A DNA stretch of 64,000 nucleotides from Amblyornis subalaris (GCA_018881555.1 JACAXG010000052.1:3534001-3598000); one strand, 5' to 3'; positions 24,958 through 39,085 are shown, numbered from the stretch's first letter. A program made the numbers and translations. The notes: generated by a model not told the origin, from the letters alone.

Positions 24958-27900
24958 ATAGGTGGAATGGAATAAACTCTAAAAAAAATCATCAAATGCN
25001 CACAACAATAAAACCCAGGTTGAAACTGTGTCCAATAATATACAATGTGATATAAGGTCTAATCTTTCTCCAGGGAAAAGACTGTTACTCCCCAGTGTCA
25101 TTAACATTTATGAATTAAGGCTTCTTTATGAAATGGCAAAATTAAAATTATAATCTTCAGGTGCTAACCCTATTTTATACATCTGTTTTACACTAATGGG
25201 GAAATATCTTATTTCTTTAGTACATGATGGTTATGTGCTGGTATCAAAGGAAGGATGTATTTTAGGAAATACGTATAAAAGTAACAATTTGCACATTTCA
25301 TCCCCTGTAAAATGCTGCACAGTCTTAGACAGTAATTTTCCAAAGACTTTTGCAAGGTAGGTAAGTTAATCTGCCCGACATACAGACTGTGAAATCTCTG
25401 ATTATTCCCTGTTTCTCATGCTGTTTCTGTTCAGGCCTATCTGTTCCTGCTGCAAGAGGGCTGAAGGGAACCTCCCTTCCACACTTCCTGTTCAGAGAGG
25501 TTTTCTCTTTTGGGACTGTTGTTCTGCCATTGACCATGCCTGTAACTCCATAGAACCAGAGAAACAATATAAACTATAACAATACATTATGAGTGACAGC
25601 AAAGAAATGCATAAAATTAAACATCACATTAAACACAGCTCCCAGCTTTAGTTGTTCAAGAGCTTGTCATCAGGGCTTCATTTGTGGTTAATGAGAAAGC
25701 AGTTCTTCATTAGGGCTGAAATCAAGCCTGTTCATTCACCACTCCCGCCTGGGGTCCAGAGTTCTAGATGCTCCCAGCAGCAGACAATCTGTCTGGAGGC
25801 CATTATTTAAAAATGGTGGACAGCTTGATCGTGGCTCAGTACGTCTTTCCAAAGAAGTAGCAAGTGTGGGAGTCACCTCTGTTACCTAAATGTCTCTTGC
25901 AGACATCTGTACAGGAGCTAGGTATTCAAGCTCACAGGATAGTCAGCTGCACCATTCATGCCCCATGCATACATGCCCAGCTCTGTGTCAGGTGAGACCT
26001 TCTGAAACAGCAGCACGAGGTTCACTGGGAAGCTTCAGAGTGACTCAGGTGGCAACATAAGCTGCCACATATGCAAATGAATCCAGCCCCGGATCTTTCT
26101 GTTGGCTATAACTGGAACTTGGACATCTAACTCTCAAGCAGATACTGCATGGGATGTGGCTAAATCTAAGTGAGTGAATGTGAAGCAGAATCTCGTTCAT
26201 ACCCTGTGTCGCTGTGAAAAAGAGCAGTCGTAGGAGGAGGCGCATACCAATGTGTGCCCTATTGTTAGAGCTGCGTGATGGGGCACATAGTACAACAACA
26301 AAACATTTATTCACTTAGAAAGAAGCTCCTTTTAGTTAAGTGTCAAAACCTTATCCATGGCATTTACCTATGGTTGGTCACATCTTTTTTAGTGCCAACA
26401 TGATCCTGAGTTTTCTTTTGCTGTCTTTTAGAAGGTCAGGGACACTTCCTATTTTTTATTATTTCTGTAAAGTACAGTTTGGTGATTTGGCCACTCACCT
26501 ACTTGTAACCGGTTCACTTCTCAAAGACAGGAAGAGTAGGCACAAACTGAGCCAGCGAAGAAAGCAGTGAGTAAGTGCACTGCTTGTCCTTGGCTTTGCT
26601 GTCTACCTGTGCAGACTGTGAAGAAGCAGTAAATGATCTCACACATCATCTTTGTCAAACTTTGTCAGAGAACCACATACTCTTTTTTTGTGCTTGTCCT
26701 ATCCTTTTTGACACTGTGCTGTGCACAAGGAATCTTGGGTACTGTCATCACAGTATGCAAAATCTGGTGTATATTTCACATTTTTGTCCATCTCTCCTCC
26801 TGTTAGCATTAATATTGCCAGGAGATATTCTGCTGAGGAAACACCTATTGAACTTAACTGCTTGGTACCTCTTATATTAAACATTTAAGGATGTGCTTAA
26901 ATTGAAACATATGTCTATGATTTTCCTGTTCAATGAGGTATTTAAACATGTTTAACTTTTGGGCCCAAAGAGCGGTCTTACAGGTTTTACTGAATTTGTG
27001 ACAAAATAAACTGTTTTGCTAGTTACAGCTTCTTGTTTTGTTAACTCTACATCAACAGCAATAATTTCAATTTGCCATGTGTCTGGCCTCTGCTAGCTAG
27101 TTTTAATTCACAGGCATTTCATTAGATGTGAGTTCCCTGAAAAAGAAATACCCTTGTGGCTTTATGAATCTTCTAGGGAATTTAAGCAACAGGCTTGTTC
27201 ACAATGTATTACTTCCCTCAAAAGTCAGCCTTGTAACTTGTATAACTATGCCTAACCTTAGCAATACTTTTAAAATTACTTGTACACACATCACCTTCCC
27301 TACATGTTTTGACAAATGACACATTTCCTTTGGTGCTTCTTTGTGGGTAACAGCGTGTGAGGATATGGTAGCGGCAAAATTTATTACGGTTATTTTGTAG
27401 TTGATATTAAAGAACATGATGTATTATATCAGGTGTCTGACCTTTAAAGATCTTAGGACCCAATTCATTACAACATAAAATTTACATATTATTCAACATT
27501 CTACAGTGCTTTTATGAAGAAGTCATGATGCATACGTACATGAGATTTAGGGCAGACAACTATCCCTGCACATTGAAGACTAGAGATTGAAGACAATGTG
27601 AAATAAAAAATATTGCAGTTTGGAAAAGATTCACTTTTTTAATCTATGAAATGAATGACTCTGGCTGCACCTTTTTGAACAACATCTTAGAAAAAATAAA
27701 TGGAGCACACAGAGACAATGCTTTATTGGATATGTGCTATATTCCTGTGTCTTTTGTAAATCCTGACAAGACCTACCTGTCTCTGTTCCTGTGTTTGATG
27801 AAGTTTTGCACTGATCTGATATATGAAGATTCAGCCTGGGGGATTTCATCAGTGAGAAATTGATAACCGTTTCTGTGCATTGTATTTGCACGTACTCAGC

Positions 27901-29805
27901 TGGAACCTGCTCTGAACACTATACCAGCATTCCTACCATTTTTTTGCTCTGCTTAATTATTCTTATTTTGGGGATATGAACACGCATTCTTTGCCACAGC
28001 AGATAGCAGCAGCTGCAGTCTAGCACTTTCTATAACTTGATACACCTCAGGTGTGCAGTTGATATTGTGCACCTGGTTGTTGTGCAGTCAGTTGTGGATA
28101 TCTGGAGATGCACCAGGTGTTCACACCAGCAGCTGTTCTGCTGCATCTGTGCCACTGCTCCAAGGTCTTGTTGTTGGAGAGCACCCTATCATTTCATACC
28201 AGTAAAACTACAAAGGCAATACATGGAGTTGGTTAAGACACTTGATACAGCAACTATAAAATGTTCAAGCTTCAAAATCCATGAAGAGGAGTGGTAATGA
28301 CAAATAAGCAGCACACGTTTACTTTCGTTGAAAGTTGGACAGCTCTTTCATTCCAAACATTCAGCCATAATCTCTTATCAAGGCTGTGCTAGATTCCCTA
28401 TGTATTTTTGAGGCTTTGTTGGCATTTTATGGCATCTTCAGGCAGCCTTTTCCAAAGCATCAGAATTTATTGACAGATTTCAGTGTTGTGTCAGGATCAT
28501 AGGCTCAACATGATTTTCACTTGGAGAAGTCTGGATCAAGGACTTTGCTCTTGGTTGTTCTAAGAGTCAGACTCTAGGGATAAGATCCAGACGCCTGGAT
28601 TTAGGTAGGCAGACTTAAACTCTCTGAGGGTCTTTAAAACCATCTATTTCTCTCCATTAATTAGACAGAGAATATACTCACTTATGGTATAACTGATTTG
28701 CTAGAACCCCCCAAAATTTGGATTCAAGCTCAGTTGTCCTGTTTTATCTAAGGGTTGCTCATCACATAGCCTTCAGCAAAGACTTGGACCTGGGCTTTGA
28801 ATTTGAACTGATTCTCTACGGATTGAAAATTCTACCCTCTGTTAGGATACGGAACACGGGCTCCTTTATTGTTATCACAAAATGTGATAATACAGGCAGT
28901 AATGTGCGTAAGAGATGACAAAGAGGACCGAGACAAGGACATGTCCTGCCTGAGTTAAGCAGGGTTTTACTTCCAAAACCAATGCTGCAAGTATACAACT
29001 AAACTGCCTTCAGAAGCTGTATAGACTCATACAAGGCTGGGTAATCAAGGCTGGTAATAATTATGGTTTAATTTACCCTGACTGGACATATGCATGATAT
29101 GACTATTTTTATTTATATGCTCCACCTGCATAAATTTTGCTGTATTTAGTTAAAAAAGTGAACCTGAGTACTGGACATTTATCAGATTTTTGTGAAGAAT
29201 GCTGCTGTCTACTTATTTTCTTACAGATAAAAAAGTAATACTGGGAAGGATCTATTTTACCACAAGTTAGCCTTCTAAATGCTGGGTGCTTATTCTTAAG
29301 CTAGTCTGGAATCTTTCTGTAGTCAGTGGGAAAAGACGGACACCTCCACTCCCATCTGATTTGTGCTTACAGAGGTTTAGTGATTCAGCCAATCCCCCTG
29401 TTATCAAGAGAGAGGCATGACGACCAGTTGACCAGGGCCAACTTCTAGGTGGTTCAGATTTGATGAAATAATCCCATGCATAGTGGCCAAGATAAGAGAT
29501 TGCAAAAAAAGGAAAGAAGGTGTCATGGTTAAGGGAGCTGAATGCAACCGTAGGGAATTTTACTCTATCTGTGCATCTGTCAGGGAATTCCTGTGGGATG
29601 CTTGGCAAGTCACTGAACAGGTGGTCAATAATTGTGTGTTTCTTGTGTTATGGGTGTCTGGAGTCTGATTTACAGAAGCAATAAGCATTCACAACTGAAA
29701 TTGAAGTAAATTGTAATTTTATTGTAGAATGCTACATGCTCATAAATACTTGGTTCTGTTGTTCTTTAACCGAGCATTGCAAACTATTGAATACTTTGGG
29801 CCCCA
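24958..29805. other. unrecognised noncoding DNA
   Basis: No gene found. The short frames at 26045-26314, 26575-26880 and 28037-28297 lack recognisable domains. The stretch 28560-28640 ('gataagatccagacgcctgg') recalls old amniote interspersed repeats but is not callable by eye. Confidence 0.45.
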
Positions 29806-29905
29806 CATTCTTTGTGCCATTACTCCCAACTGTAAAACAGGAACAATGACACTCATCTCCCAGAGGTGCTAGGAAAGTTTTACAAAGAAGCCCTTGGGGA
29901 AACGA
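29806..29905 (+). mobile_element. possible MIR-type SINE scrap
   Basis: The run 'aactgtaaaacaggaacaat' then 'gacactcatctcccagaggt' resembles the MIR core ('ctgtaaaatggggataatgata...'). Only about 60-90 bp resemble MIR and neither end is clear, so this is tentative. Confidence 0.35.
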
Positions 29906-32900
29906 ATAATTCTGTGTTTGGAGCAGGATTTGAATTGCATGCAGCAACACCTTGGGCCATACGCTGAACGGTGAGGAGGCAACAGTATCCAACACCTGTT
30001 TGTTAACTGAGTGTTAGCCTTAACATGAATTGAATGAAGCGACGGAAAAGAAATAGAATGTGAGGATGCCAATTTAAAGATTTCTTAAAATGCAGATGCA
30101 GGGGNAAATTAGAGTTCTCAGAGGTAACCTTAATTTTGATGTTTCACAGTTTTTGAGTGACAGAATTTCATAAAGTTCTTTTGCCCCATTTTGGTTTATT
30201 TCTAAGACAATAAACTGAAAAAAAAAATCCCACTCAGAAATGTCACTTTATGTCATATGAACAGCCATCAGTAGTGCTTTCTGGATGGTGGACATCAATC
30301 ACAAAAACATTAGCCACTTGAGTTAATGGGCAGAAATACCAGATTACTGTGTTTGTCCTGTTAGCGCAGNAGGTTCATCCTCTTCACTGAATACATCATG
30401 AGTTATGTGGGGCATACAAATACAGAGAGATTCACGATGCAGATGCCTTGTGGGGGCAATGTGGTGGTTTTCGTGAATACTGGCTCTCAGCAGACCCAGG
30501 AGTTTCAGGTTTCCTGCTTCTGTCTGGGAGAACGGTACTTCCAGGCACAAACTATGCATGGCTTCACACTTAGGCTGGACTTAGGTCACCCTCTTCCTCC
30601 AAGCTGGACTTTTCTACATAACTTTAACACCAGCTCTCCATTTTCTGTGCAAATCGTGCTCAGTCTCTTTCCCTCTGGATTTTCAACAACAGATGAGTAA
30701 ACCCAATTTTCCCACCATAGAGCTTCTTGTCCAAACTCTTCTTCCAAACTGCCTGCCCAGCATCCTTATCTCCAGACCTACTCAGTCCCCTTCCAAATAC
30801 TTTTTCACATAATCCATTTCCCATTTGTCTCCTTGTTTCCTTCCGACAGACTTACTTACACAGGTATAGCTGAAGTGTAGATACCTACGTTTAGATAACC
30901 TGAAGTCCAGTTCCTATTACAAGGAAAGCCATTTGCAGTTGTGATGGGGCAAGTCTGACATGGATAGAATCTCTTGGGAATTAATCTGACAACTCTTAGT
31001 CACTTATAAGCACTTTTTACATAGTTTCAGAGATTTGAAATACACGCAAATTTGAGGTAGGCTTATTGGGGGTGAACATCCCACTGCAGTGGTAAATTGG
31101 ACTTTAATTGCCCTGTAAATGCCCCCAGAAATGTCTGGTTGGGAATGAGTTTGAAACAGTCCTTCCTTTACCCCACTTCAAAACTGCTGTACCATGTCCC
31201 TGTAGGCTGTGTCTTCCAGTCCCAAACAACAGCCTCAGTCTGCAAAAAATAATGAGAAGTTTCACATAGTTTCCCTGTCCAGCACAAAAATGCATTTCAA
31301 GCATTCTTTAAGAACATCTATGTCATGTCCCAAAGACAATGGGAGAGTTTCCCTACAGCCCCTAGAGCTGTGCTTCTGCATGTGGAAGATGTGAGCTGAA
31401 CAGGGANGGGTTAAACACAGCAAGGGTAAGAAGATGCTTGGCACCAAAATTTTCAACCTAAAAATTCTTGCAAGCAAAACAGTGCCTTGATTGGAGAAAT
31501 TCTGGGTAGCCTTCTGAATAGATAGTAGCACCATGCCATCTACAAAGTCCTCATCTCCTCAAGAAGCTGTGCTCATTGAATGCTTTCAAAATTGTTTCAG
31601 ATCCTTCAATGAAAGATGCTTTGTATGCTTTGTGCAAATAACCCATATCTTCGTTAAAAATATGAACACTATCCCTATGAAAATGACCGTAAACACCAAA
31701 GACATGCCCTCTATAGTTTTGCTGATCTTTGCAACCAGGGCGTTCAACACACCTTTTTTTCCCCAGCTATTAAGTTTGAGAGAAATAAAGTGAGCACCTA
31801 AGCAACAAGAAAATTAAATGAATAAACATTCCAACACAAGAAAATACAAACTATAATACCAGTTTTTATTGAAATAATATAAACTGATAATAAAGCTCAC
31901 AGTACAAGCTGGCAAGATATCTTAATAGAACACATAAGTACTACAGAAAATCTACTGATATTACAAGACATTATTTTCTGTAACCAGGGGAATAAATTGT
32001 CACATAGAACCCATTTCAGATTTTGATGCATTAGCTATGGTGTGAGGACAGTGTATGAGCAGGCATTTTATAGATGAAATGTCCATTTATGTCCTATTAC
32101 AGGCTCTCACGATCCAAAGAACTTTGCTTTTAAGACCTACGCACAACTTGCAGTTCGGTAACCTTCATCCAAGCCAGCAAGGTGTTTCTCAGCACAGAGC
32201 TGGTAGCCATGTTGTGAGCACAAAGACTGCGTCCATTGTGCTCCTAGAAAATGTTGGCCATTATTCTGATTTCACTTCTGTCAGATTAGCACTGGTGTCA
32301 CTGTACCATTTCAGAACATTGGCTCTAACTCGATAGTAACGGAAAGGAAATCATGTCCATGAAACCAAGGCAGGGAAAATGAGTGAAACTGCAATGAAAA
32401 ATAAATGGGAAAAAAAGGGTTATTTTTTTCAGAAAACGACTGATGAAATTATGTGAGTGTGAACCCCTTATTCAGCCACTGACTACGCTTGCCTCGGACA
32501 GAGATGTAGAAATTCATGTCTTTTTATAAGTAAAATATTTCTCGTCTTTCTAGCACTCCACCAGTTTAGGATACTAAATGGATTTCTAAGGATATCCTTT
32601 GAACTGTATTCTCCTCATCAGCCAGCTGGTCATCTGTGTGCCACCAAGAGGATCTCTCTCCTTGATCAAATGAAATTTCTTTGGTGCTGGCCCTGGAATC
32701 TGGGTCTTTGTGTTAATGAAAGTTTCTTACTGCATGGATTTAACCACAGGATCTGGCCTGGATGAATATGCACAAAACTCACAAAACTTCACTAAACTTC
32801 AGCTGAAGCAGGCACCTTGGCTACGAGCAGGTCCTTAAAGGAAGCAATTAATTAAATAAACAAATAAATAAAAGAAGGCCCTGCTGTACAAAACTAAAAA

Positions 32901-33479
32901 AAGAGTGAAAAATTAAAAACTTGTTTCTCAGAAGTGACAGCTGATGGGATGTTTAATCATTGTTTTGTCACAGCAGTTTTTAAGGAAAACTTTTTTCACA
33001 GAATTACTTTCAAAATCTGCATGTATAGGGAAAATAAACTAGTCCTTCCAGGTCGCTAGTTACCTTTTTAATCCACTTCTAGGAAAAAGCAAAAGCACTT
33101 TGTATGTTGTGTGTGCATGCATGTGTATATGGAAAGCAGAGTCCTCAAGAAACAATATCACTCATTACTTTAGCCTTAATAAAAAAAAAATAATTAAAAG
33201 TATCCACGTCTGCTGTTTCAGCTGATAATTGTGGCAAGAATCATGTCTCCAGAAACAAAAGAAGGAACTATGCAGTATGGGAATATCTGTCCCACAAACT
33301 GGGGGGGAAAATAGATTATTTAGAGTGTTCCTTCCAACTCAGAATAGTCTGTGAAAGGAGGACTGAGTGAAATTGAATCTTAACAGAAACACGTGAAAAG
33401 AATTTGGAGGAGAGAAAATTGGTCCGGAAAGCAGTTTGTTATGAGAATGTCTTTGAAAGCTGCTAATAATCATTCCTAG
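29906..33479. other. unrecognised noncoding DNA
   Basis: No recognised gene. Short frames at 30398-30700, 31262-31534 and 32055-32336 have no recognisable domain. A-rich runs occur near 30221 and 33179. Single Ns at 30105, 30370 and 31407. Confidence 0.45.
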
Positions 33480-34390
33480 GTACCAATAATCATAGCTGTA
33501 ATGCATCGTCTGGCTGTAGGTACCATGGGCTCTGTGAGCAGCAGCGGCAGCGGCAGCAGCAGCACCCACGGCAGCAGCAGCAGCAGCGGGGCCGGCGCTG
33601 GGCTGGGGCTGCCCGTGCCCGACCCGCACCGCTCCCCTGCCTGCGGGGCGGCCGCTGGGGGTGCGGGGACAGCAAGGGACGACACCCAGCACAGGCTGAT
33701 GGGCTGAAAGTTCAGAACCCCCGCNGGGATCAGCTGTGACTGGGAAGTCGGTGAGAGAAGAGAGATGCTCCTAAGCTGGTGCGCTGGGTGAGAAGAGGAC
33801 CAGCTTCTTGCAGAGAAGTGCATTGCGTGAAACACCCCGAGCGCTCCTTTAGTCACAGAAGTTCAACAAAGCAGTATGACTGCGTGGGAATCAGCACTTT
33901 TTAGCCTGACAACATTTCCGAGCTGTAAAATCGGGAGCTTTGGAATAAATCCGAGTAACACGGGAATTATGCGGTGAGAGAAAACCACCACGTTTCAAAT
34001 ACGCGTCACAAAGTGGCCTTGTCTGACAGCCACTGCCTTTCCCCGTCCCATTGTCTAATTGCAGCAAGTTTGTTTTGCCCGAATAGTAGTGGCTGATTCA
34101 CTTGGTACTTTCCCTTTTGTTAGGAAGAAAGCCTGGAAATACGTAGTGCAGTTTATAGCACGCTTTTTTTTTTTTTTTTAAGCATTCAGAGCTTGGCTTT
34201 CTAGACTGGATAAAAACAAACAAAGGCAGAAAATTAAGGAAAAAAAAAAGGTAACGAGAAGAAAAGGCGACTGCTATTCGGGATCCCCGTTCCCGCTGGG
34301 AAGCGGAGCCGGCCGGAGCGCCGCTGCCCGCAGCAGAGGGTGCTGTCTGCCCACGGTAGCGCCGGCTGCACGGGAAGGTCACTCAGCCTA
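33480..34390. promoter_or_regulatory. CpG-island-like block, candidate promoter or first exon
   Basis: This is the only part of the window outside the LTR that is dense in CpG. Two GC-rich cores (about 33535-33740 and 34260-34390) are joined by DNA that still holds many CpGs, for example near 33826-34010. In birds such unmethylated blocks usually mark promoters. The first core contains a CAG/GGC-rich trinucleotide stretch (33536-33590). Three GTGAGA words that could act as plus-strand splice donors start at 33751, 33788 and 33974. A 16-base T run lies at about 34164-34179. CAGCAGAGGGTGCTG at 34331-34345 is a near match to a CTCF core. No TATA box is obvious, so direction is undecided. It could serve a coding gene, a lncRNA or an enhancer. 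CpG observed/expected was judged by eye. Confidence 0.65.
33525..33707 (+). CDS. candidate Ser/Gly-rich small ORF or first coding exon (60 aa)
   Basis: Function unknown. The frame starts at an ATG in optimal initiation context (ACCATGG) and runs 60 codons to a TGA. The protein begins MGSVSSSGSGSSS, which fits the N-myristoylation pattern (Gly at 2, small residue at 6), continues as a Ser/Gly run encoded by AGC/GGC repeats, then a Gly/Ala/Pro-rich part, and ends near TQHRLMG. An in-frame ATG lies eight codons upstream at 33501. No strong splice donor falls before the stop, so it would be a complete small ORF unless splicing uses a weak GT. GC-rich repeats often give open frames by chance: the minus strand is also open here. 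I could not match it to a known protein. Confidence 0.2.
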   Translation: MGSVSSSGSGSSSTHGSSSSSGAGAGLGLPVPDPHRSPACGAAAGGAGTARDDTQHRLMG

Positions 34391-37300
34391 TTGATAAATC
34401 ACTGTGCCGTGATTCCTAACTGACAGCTCAAACTAACATCAAGCTGGATGAGAGAGAACAAAAGGCCATCAAGCAGCCATTTTCTTGACACTTTTATTCA
34501 ATCACCAGCAGATTGCTTACGACAGCAATAGCAGCTGTTTTGTCTTCATCTTTCCACATTTGATAAAAGGTGTCAACTCAAATTTTTGTAAATAATTCAC
34601 TTACCCCTACTGCACACACCAGCACTGTTCAGCATATGTATTCTGTGTGAGCAGATCACTGAGGCAGGTCAGGGCTCAATGATATCAGCTGAAGGTCATC
34701 TGTGATCTAAACGGAAGCACTGATAAAGCTGCAGTCCCTCAAGGTCAAAGATAAGAACTACACTGAGATATTTGTAATGTGGACAAAAGGTTAAACAATA
34801 GAGAGAAAAGTATGGTATTGTTTCAGTTAACACACTAATGATTTTTCTATTGTTCCTGAGGAAACACTATTCCAGAGGATTCAGATGCTTAACCCTTTCT
34901 GAGTACTGTGTACCTGTAAGTGCAGGATGTGAGCAATTAGAGAATATCATTTCCCAAAGTTGGTGATGTTAGGTAGTAGCTCACAGCTGTAATACACTGC
35001 TGCTAATACAGCTGGACTGGAGAAGGGAGCGACAGCAATTTTTATTGCAGGCTTTGAAAAGAACCCCCCCCCCCCCCCACAACTGGATAGTGTATCAAAC
35101 AATAACAGTTTAAAAGATTAATGCATTTAAGTAAAATACAGCTTACCTTGAATTTCTCCTTAAAATAAATTTAAGTCCCAGACCTGAGGAGAATTAGAGA
35201 ATGTGCCTAACATTTCTTGCTGTAACAGCTTCCCGTACTTTAAAGGCTTAGAGAAACTAATAGAGAGATCCTTGAATTATTGCAGTACGACACTCTATCT
35301 GATGTTGGCAGTAGCCAAAGCACTGAGATTAAAAATGATACATCCTTCAATACTGGGTTGTTTTTTCTTTTTTTTACCCAGTTATATTACTCAGAAAATA
35401 AATCTAAGCAACAAATAGTCACTGTTTATCACTATTTGGTTTATACTTTCTAATAGCAAAAGTATATGTGCATTTGAGATTCTGTCTGTGCTCAAACAGC
35501 AGGGAATTTATTGCATGCAATTGATGTACATGAAGATCACAGAACAGTTGCCTTACATTTTCCCATTCTTTCTGCCTCAGTGCTNTGCTAAAAACAACTT
35601 TCCTTTCTCCAGTGTATTTCTCATAGAGAAATAACCAGAACTAAACAAAAGAATGTCTCTTTTTCTTTTTAGCTAAGAAAGATGGTACAGGAATACTTTC
35701 TTACTGGAAGCAGGAATCTTGTCTGCATCAATATAATTCCCTACCCACCCAGCTGTATATGAGCTAGCAGAAACAATGCTAATTAGAATTAAGCAAATGA
35801 TTTTCCAGGAACACATTTTATTTGTGGACATTTCTTCATTTTCTTCTTGTGGAATATTTACATTGCAGTTTCTTCAAAGATGCATTTTTCAACATGCTTA
35901 ATATCCTTGGTCATTTGAAAGGTCTTATTGAATCAATCAGGAAAGATTTTTGGAAAGTTTACGTCTAAAATCAAATTGTGTTTTATTACACAGACTGATC
36001 ATGTAGCTCACATGGCAATATTTCCCCCCGTTGGCTGCTGCATCCTAGATACAAAAGGATGGCTTGAAAATAACACTAGGATTTTGAATCTGTCGTCAAG
36101 TATGCAAGACTAAAAACTTCAGAAAACTTTCCATTTTTGGTCCTGCTACTGTCTTGTTCAAAGTGCCATTCTTACANGAAAGTAGACCACTAAAAATCAG
36201 TGTCTGTCTGAAGAATCAAAATGTGATGTTCTTTCATCACAAAGCCATTGCTCGTGAGTGCACGCTTGTAGCAGTGAAGGGTGCTGTTATATTATTTAAT
36301 CGTCTTTGTGGAAAAGCACTAGCAAAGATTTATAGGACACTGATNATTTATTTTAACTTGTATTATGTTATGTAAAAGCAATCAATGTATTCCATTTACC
36401 AGTTTACTAATTCTGCATTTGCCAGTCTATGGCTCCTGACACAGTAACTGTAGAGAATAAACTGTGTGCTTTAGATGTCTGCATCCTTAATATTAGCTCA
36501 AACCTCTTTTTCCTCAAACATTAACACAGGCAAATCATCATTAGTCTTCTTATCTCATGTCTAGTTTCCATGAACATATAAGAAATATATGTCTATATTG
36601 TCTATTTATTCTATATGTAAATTTGCAAATAATCACAGAATTATTTTTCTGACATTTGCTTCTGGACCAAGCTATGTATTATGAAACTGCAGTCAGTATG
36701 AGTAACTATGTCTGAAATTATCCTCCTGACCCAGAGCAGTTTCACTGCCTACACCTCATGTTGACCAGCACCTGACATTCTCTCTGAAATTTTACATGCC
36801 ATGAGTTATATATACATAATTCCAGAAAAAAAAAAAATTACAGGAACAATTTTAAAGTTCTGAGCCTAGTTTCTTAGCTTGTATAAACCAACACACTTTG
36901 TTTCAAGGTAACAGAAGGAATAGGGTGAAGGTCTCTTATTGCATCTTCAACTTAAGTACGAGGAGGGTTGACAGAAAAGAGCATGCAGAGAAATGGCAAA
37001 GAAACAGAAGAGTGCTGAAGAGTGAAGGAAAGAAACTTTTAAGGAGCAGAGGCACCAAAATGGGCAGGGAGAGTGCTATGGGACATGGACACAGGAGGCT
37101 CTGACCAAAAGAAAGCAGGGTACAGTAGTGGCCATAGTAAGATGGAATCTTCCTTCCTTGTATTGAACTTGAACTCTCTCTTTTTTTTCTCAATCTAAAA
37201 CTACAGGCACTTAAAAAGAATAGCCTGGTATTTTTAATTTATTGTGAATAATGTGATTTTGGCCATGACTGTGGGATCATTTGTGATAATTGATTCTGGA

Positions 37301-39085
37301 TGAAAATGCCTCTTTCTCATCCCTTAATTTGCACACAAGGTTGACTTGCACTTAGCTCCAAGCCAAGAGAATTTTACTCAATTCTATGTCCTCCGTAATT
37401 TTTATTATTAGATATCTTTCTAGGTAACTATCGCTCACACATTTGACAAATAAGAAAAATAAGATTTTGACAATGTCACTGAATTAAATCTATGAACAGA
37501 AAGTGTCTTGTAGTATAGCAGACCCACATGCCATTTACTGTACCGCAATTAATATCAAATTGAATAAACCAAATAATGTGCTTTTGTAGCACACACTGTT
37601 TGCACAGCTTTTTGTTAACAGAGTAGACCATTGTGCCTAGCAAAAAACGGCCATGAGTGCTTATGGTTTTAAATCCATATCTTCAGCTTTTATTCTTACA
37701 GATGATCAAGCTTGCCTGTGAAGTCTGCCACCCTTAGTCCTCGATTTGCTTCCAAAGAAAAAAAAACATTCCATATTCATTCTGCTGCCTTTCAAATACC
37801 CTAGGAACCTTAAAAGAGAAGTCTGTTATATCTTTGGAAGACCAGATCTAAAGTGGTAAACTTCAAATATTTTTAGGACTGCTCTCTGGCACCAAGACTA
37901 ATTGACGTGGAATGGCTGGCATCTATGTAGTTCAAACCCTTACCCTCCGGGGTAGCCACACGTAAATTGCTACCACTTAATCATGATTCTTGGTGCTTGC
38001 TAGCTCCTAAATTATGCCTGGGAATGTCTGGAAGAAAGTTGTTTGGCCCGAGCCAAAACCACAGAAAAATCTGTTCTGATGGTTCACCAACACGAAGAAC
38101 CAAGACCCAGAGTCTGGGAGTATTTCTAGGAAGAGATGGTTCCTGAGAAAGCAGAACAGACTGCTGCTCTCCTTCCTAGCTCTCTATGTAGTTACAGTGC
38201 CTCTCAAGTTCAAAAATGCAAAATCTTCTATGACTGCAAGAATGTTTTGGCGTGCCTGTGTACAACCCCTCCAGAAATTAGTACAAATTCCTTGCAAAAT
38301 TGACTGACATTTTAACTTGCAATACATACTCAGGAAGCAATCTAGGCTAATATTTTTTTGCAATGCTTGTTTACTGCTTAATGGAAGTGGGTTGTCTAGG
38401 AAGAGTTTGAAATATTTAATTGTAGAACGTGTGTGGCATTAAGAACAATGTATGCAGCAGATATTTCCTTTGTGTCCAAGGGGTGGCCAACCTTGCCTGA
38501 GTGCTCAATAAAGGTCAAAAAATGAATTAATAAGCTTATCTTTCCAGAAAACAAGCTTCATTCTAGAAGGCATAACATTAGTGTTTACCAGGCTGCCCTG
38601 GGGAATCACTAATGATGTACAAAGCTTTCTACCTATAGGTCACTGATTTTAATCCAACTCAGCTCAGCAAAGACTAATTTTTCTTACGAGTGCCATTGGC
38701 TTATGTGTAAGTTGAGCGGGTTTTCCAGGTAGTGACACATACTTACAAGCATAAACTTCTAATCTGAAGCATGCCTGACACAAAATAGATGTTTTAAAAT
38801 TTTTGCAACTGGCTTCCACATCAAACTTATAAGTTTTTGATAACTAATGATTTTTTCAGCAAGTAGCAAATTTAAATGTAAAGCTTTCAAATGATAGTGT
38901 GTCAGCAACATCTCTGAAGAAATTGTGCCATTAATTAATTTCATTTTGAAAAATATTAGAATTAGAATTGGTTTTGAGAAGGAGGGCTATAAATTCAAGT
39001 CACAAATCACAAACTCACCTCCTGTCTTTGGTCTGTACTATTCAGTTGGGACACTAGTTGCCTCATCTCCAATGTGTCTATTAAA
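34391..39085. other. unrecognised noncoding DNA
   Basis: No gene or sizeable repeat recognised. Contains the poly-C run listed separately. At 38478-38493, 'aggggtggccaacctt' resembles the start of hAT-type DNA transposon termini, but no partner inverted repeat was found. Single Ns at 35585, 36178 and 36345. Confidence 0.45.
35064..35078. repeat. poly-C tract (15 C)
   Basis: An uninterrupted run of 15 cytosines. Length is prone to sequencing and assembly error. Confidence 0.9.

Noticed and set aside
33476..33856. Minus-strand frame with a Leu-rich run resembling a signal peptide
   Set aside because: The Leu run is the reverse reading of the CAG/GGC repeat (CTG codons). The start Met is far upstream and the repeat is open in several frames.
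38478..38493. Possible hAT DNA-transposon terminus (aggggtggccaacctt)
   Set aside because: No matching inverted terminus or 8-bp duplication was found nearby, and the match is too short alone.
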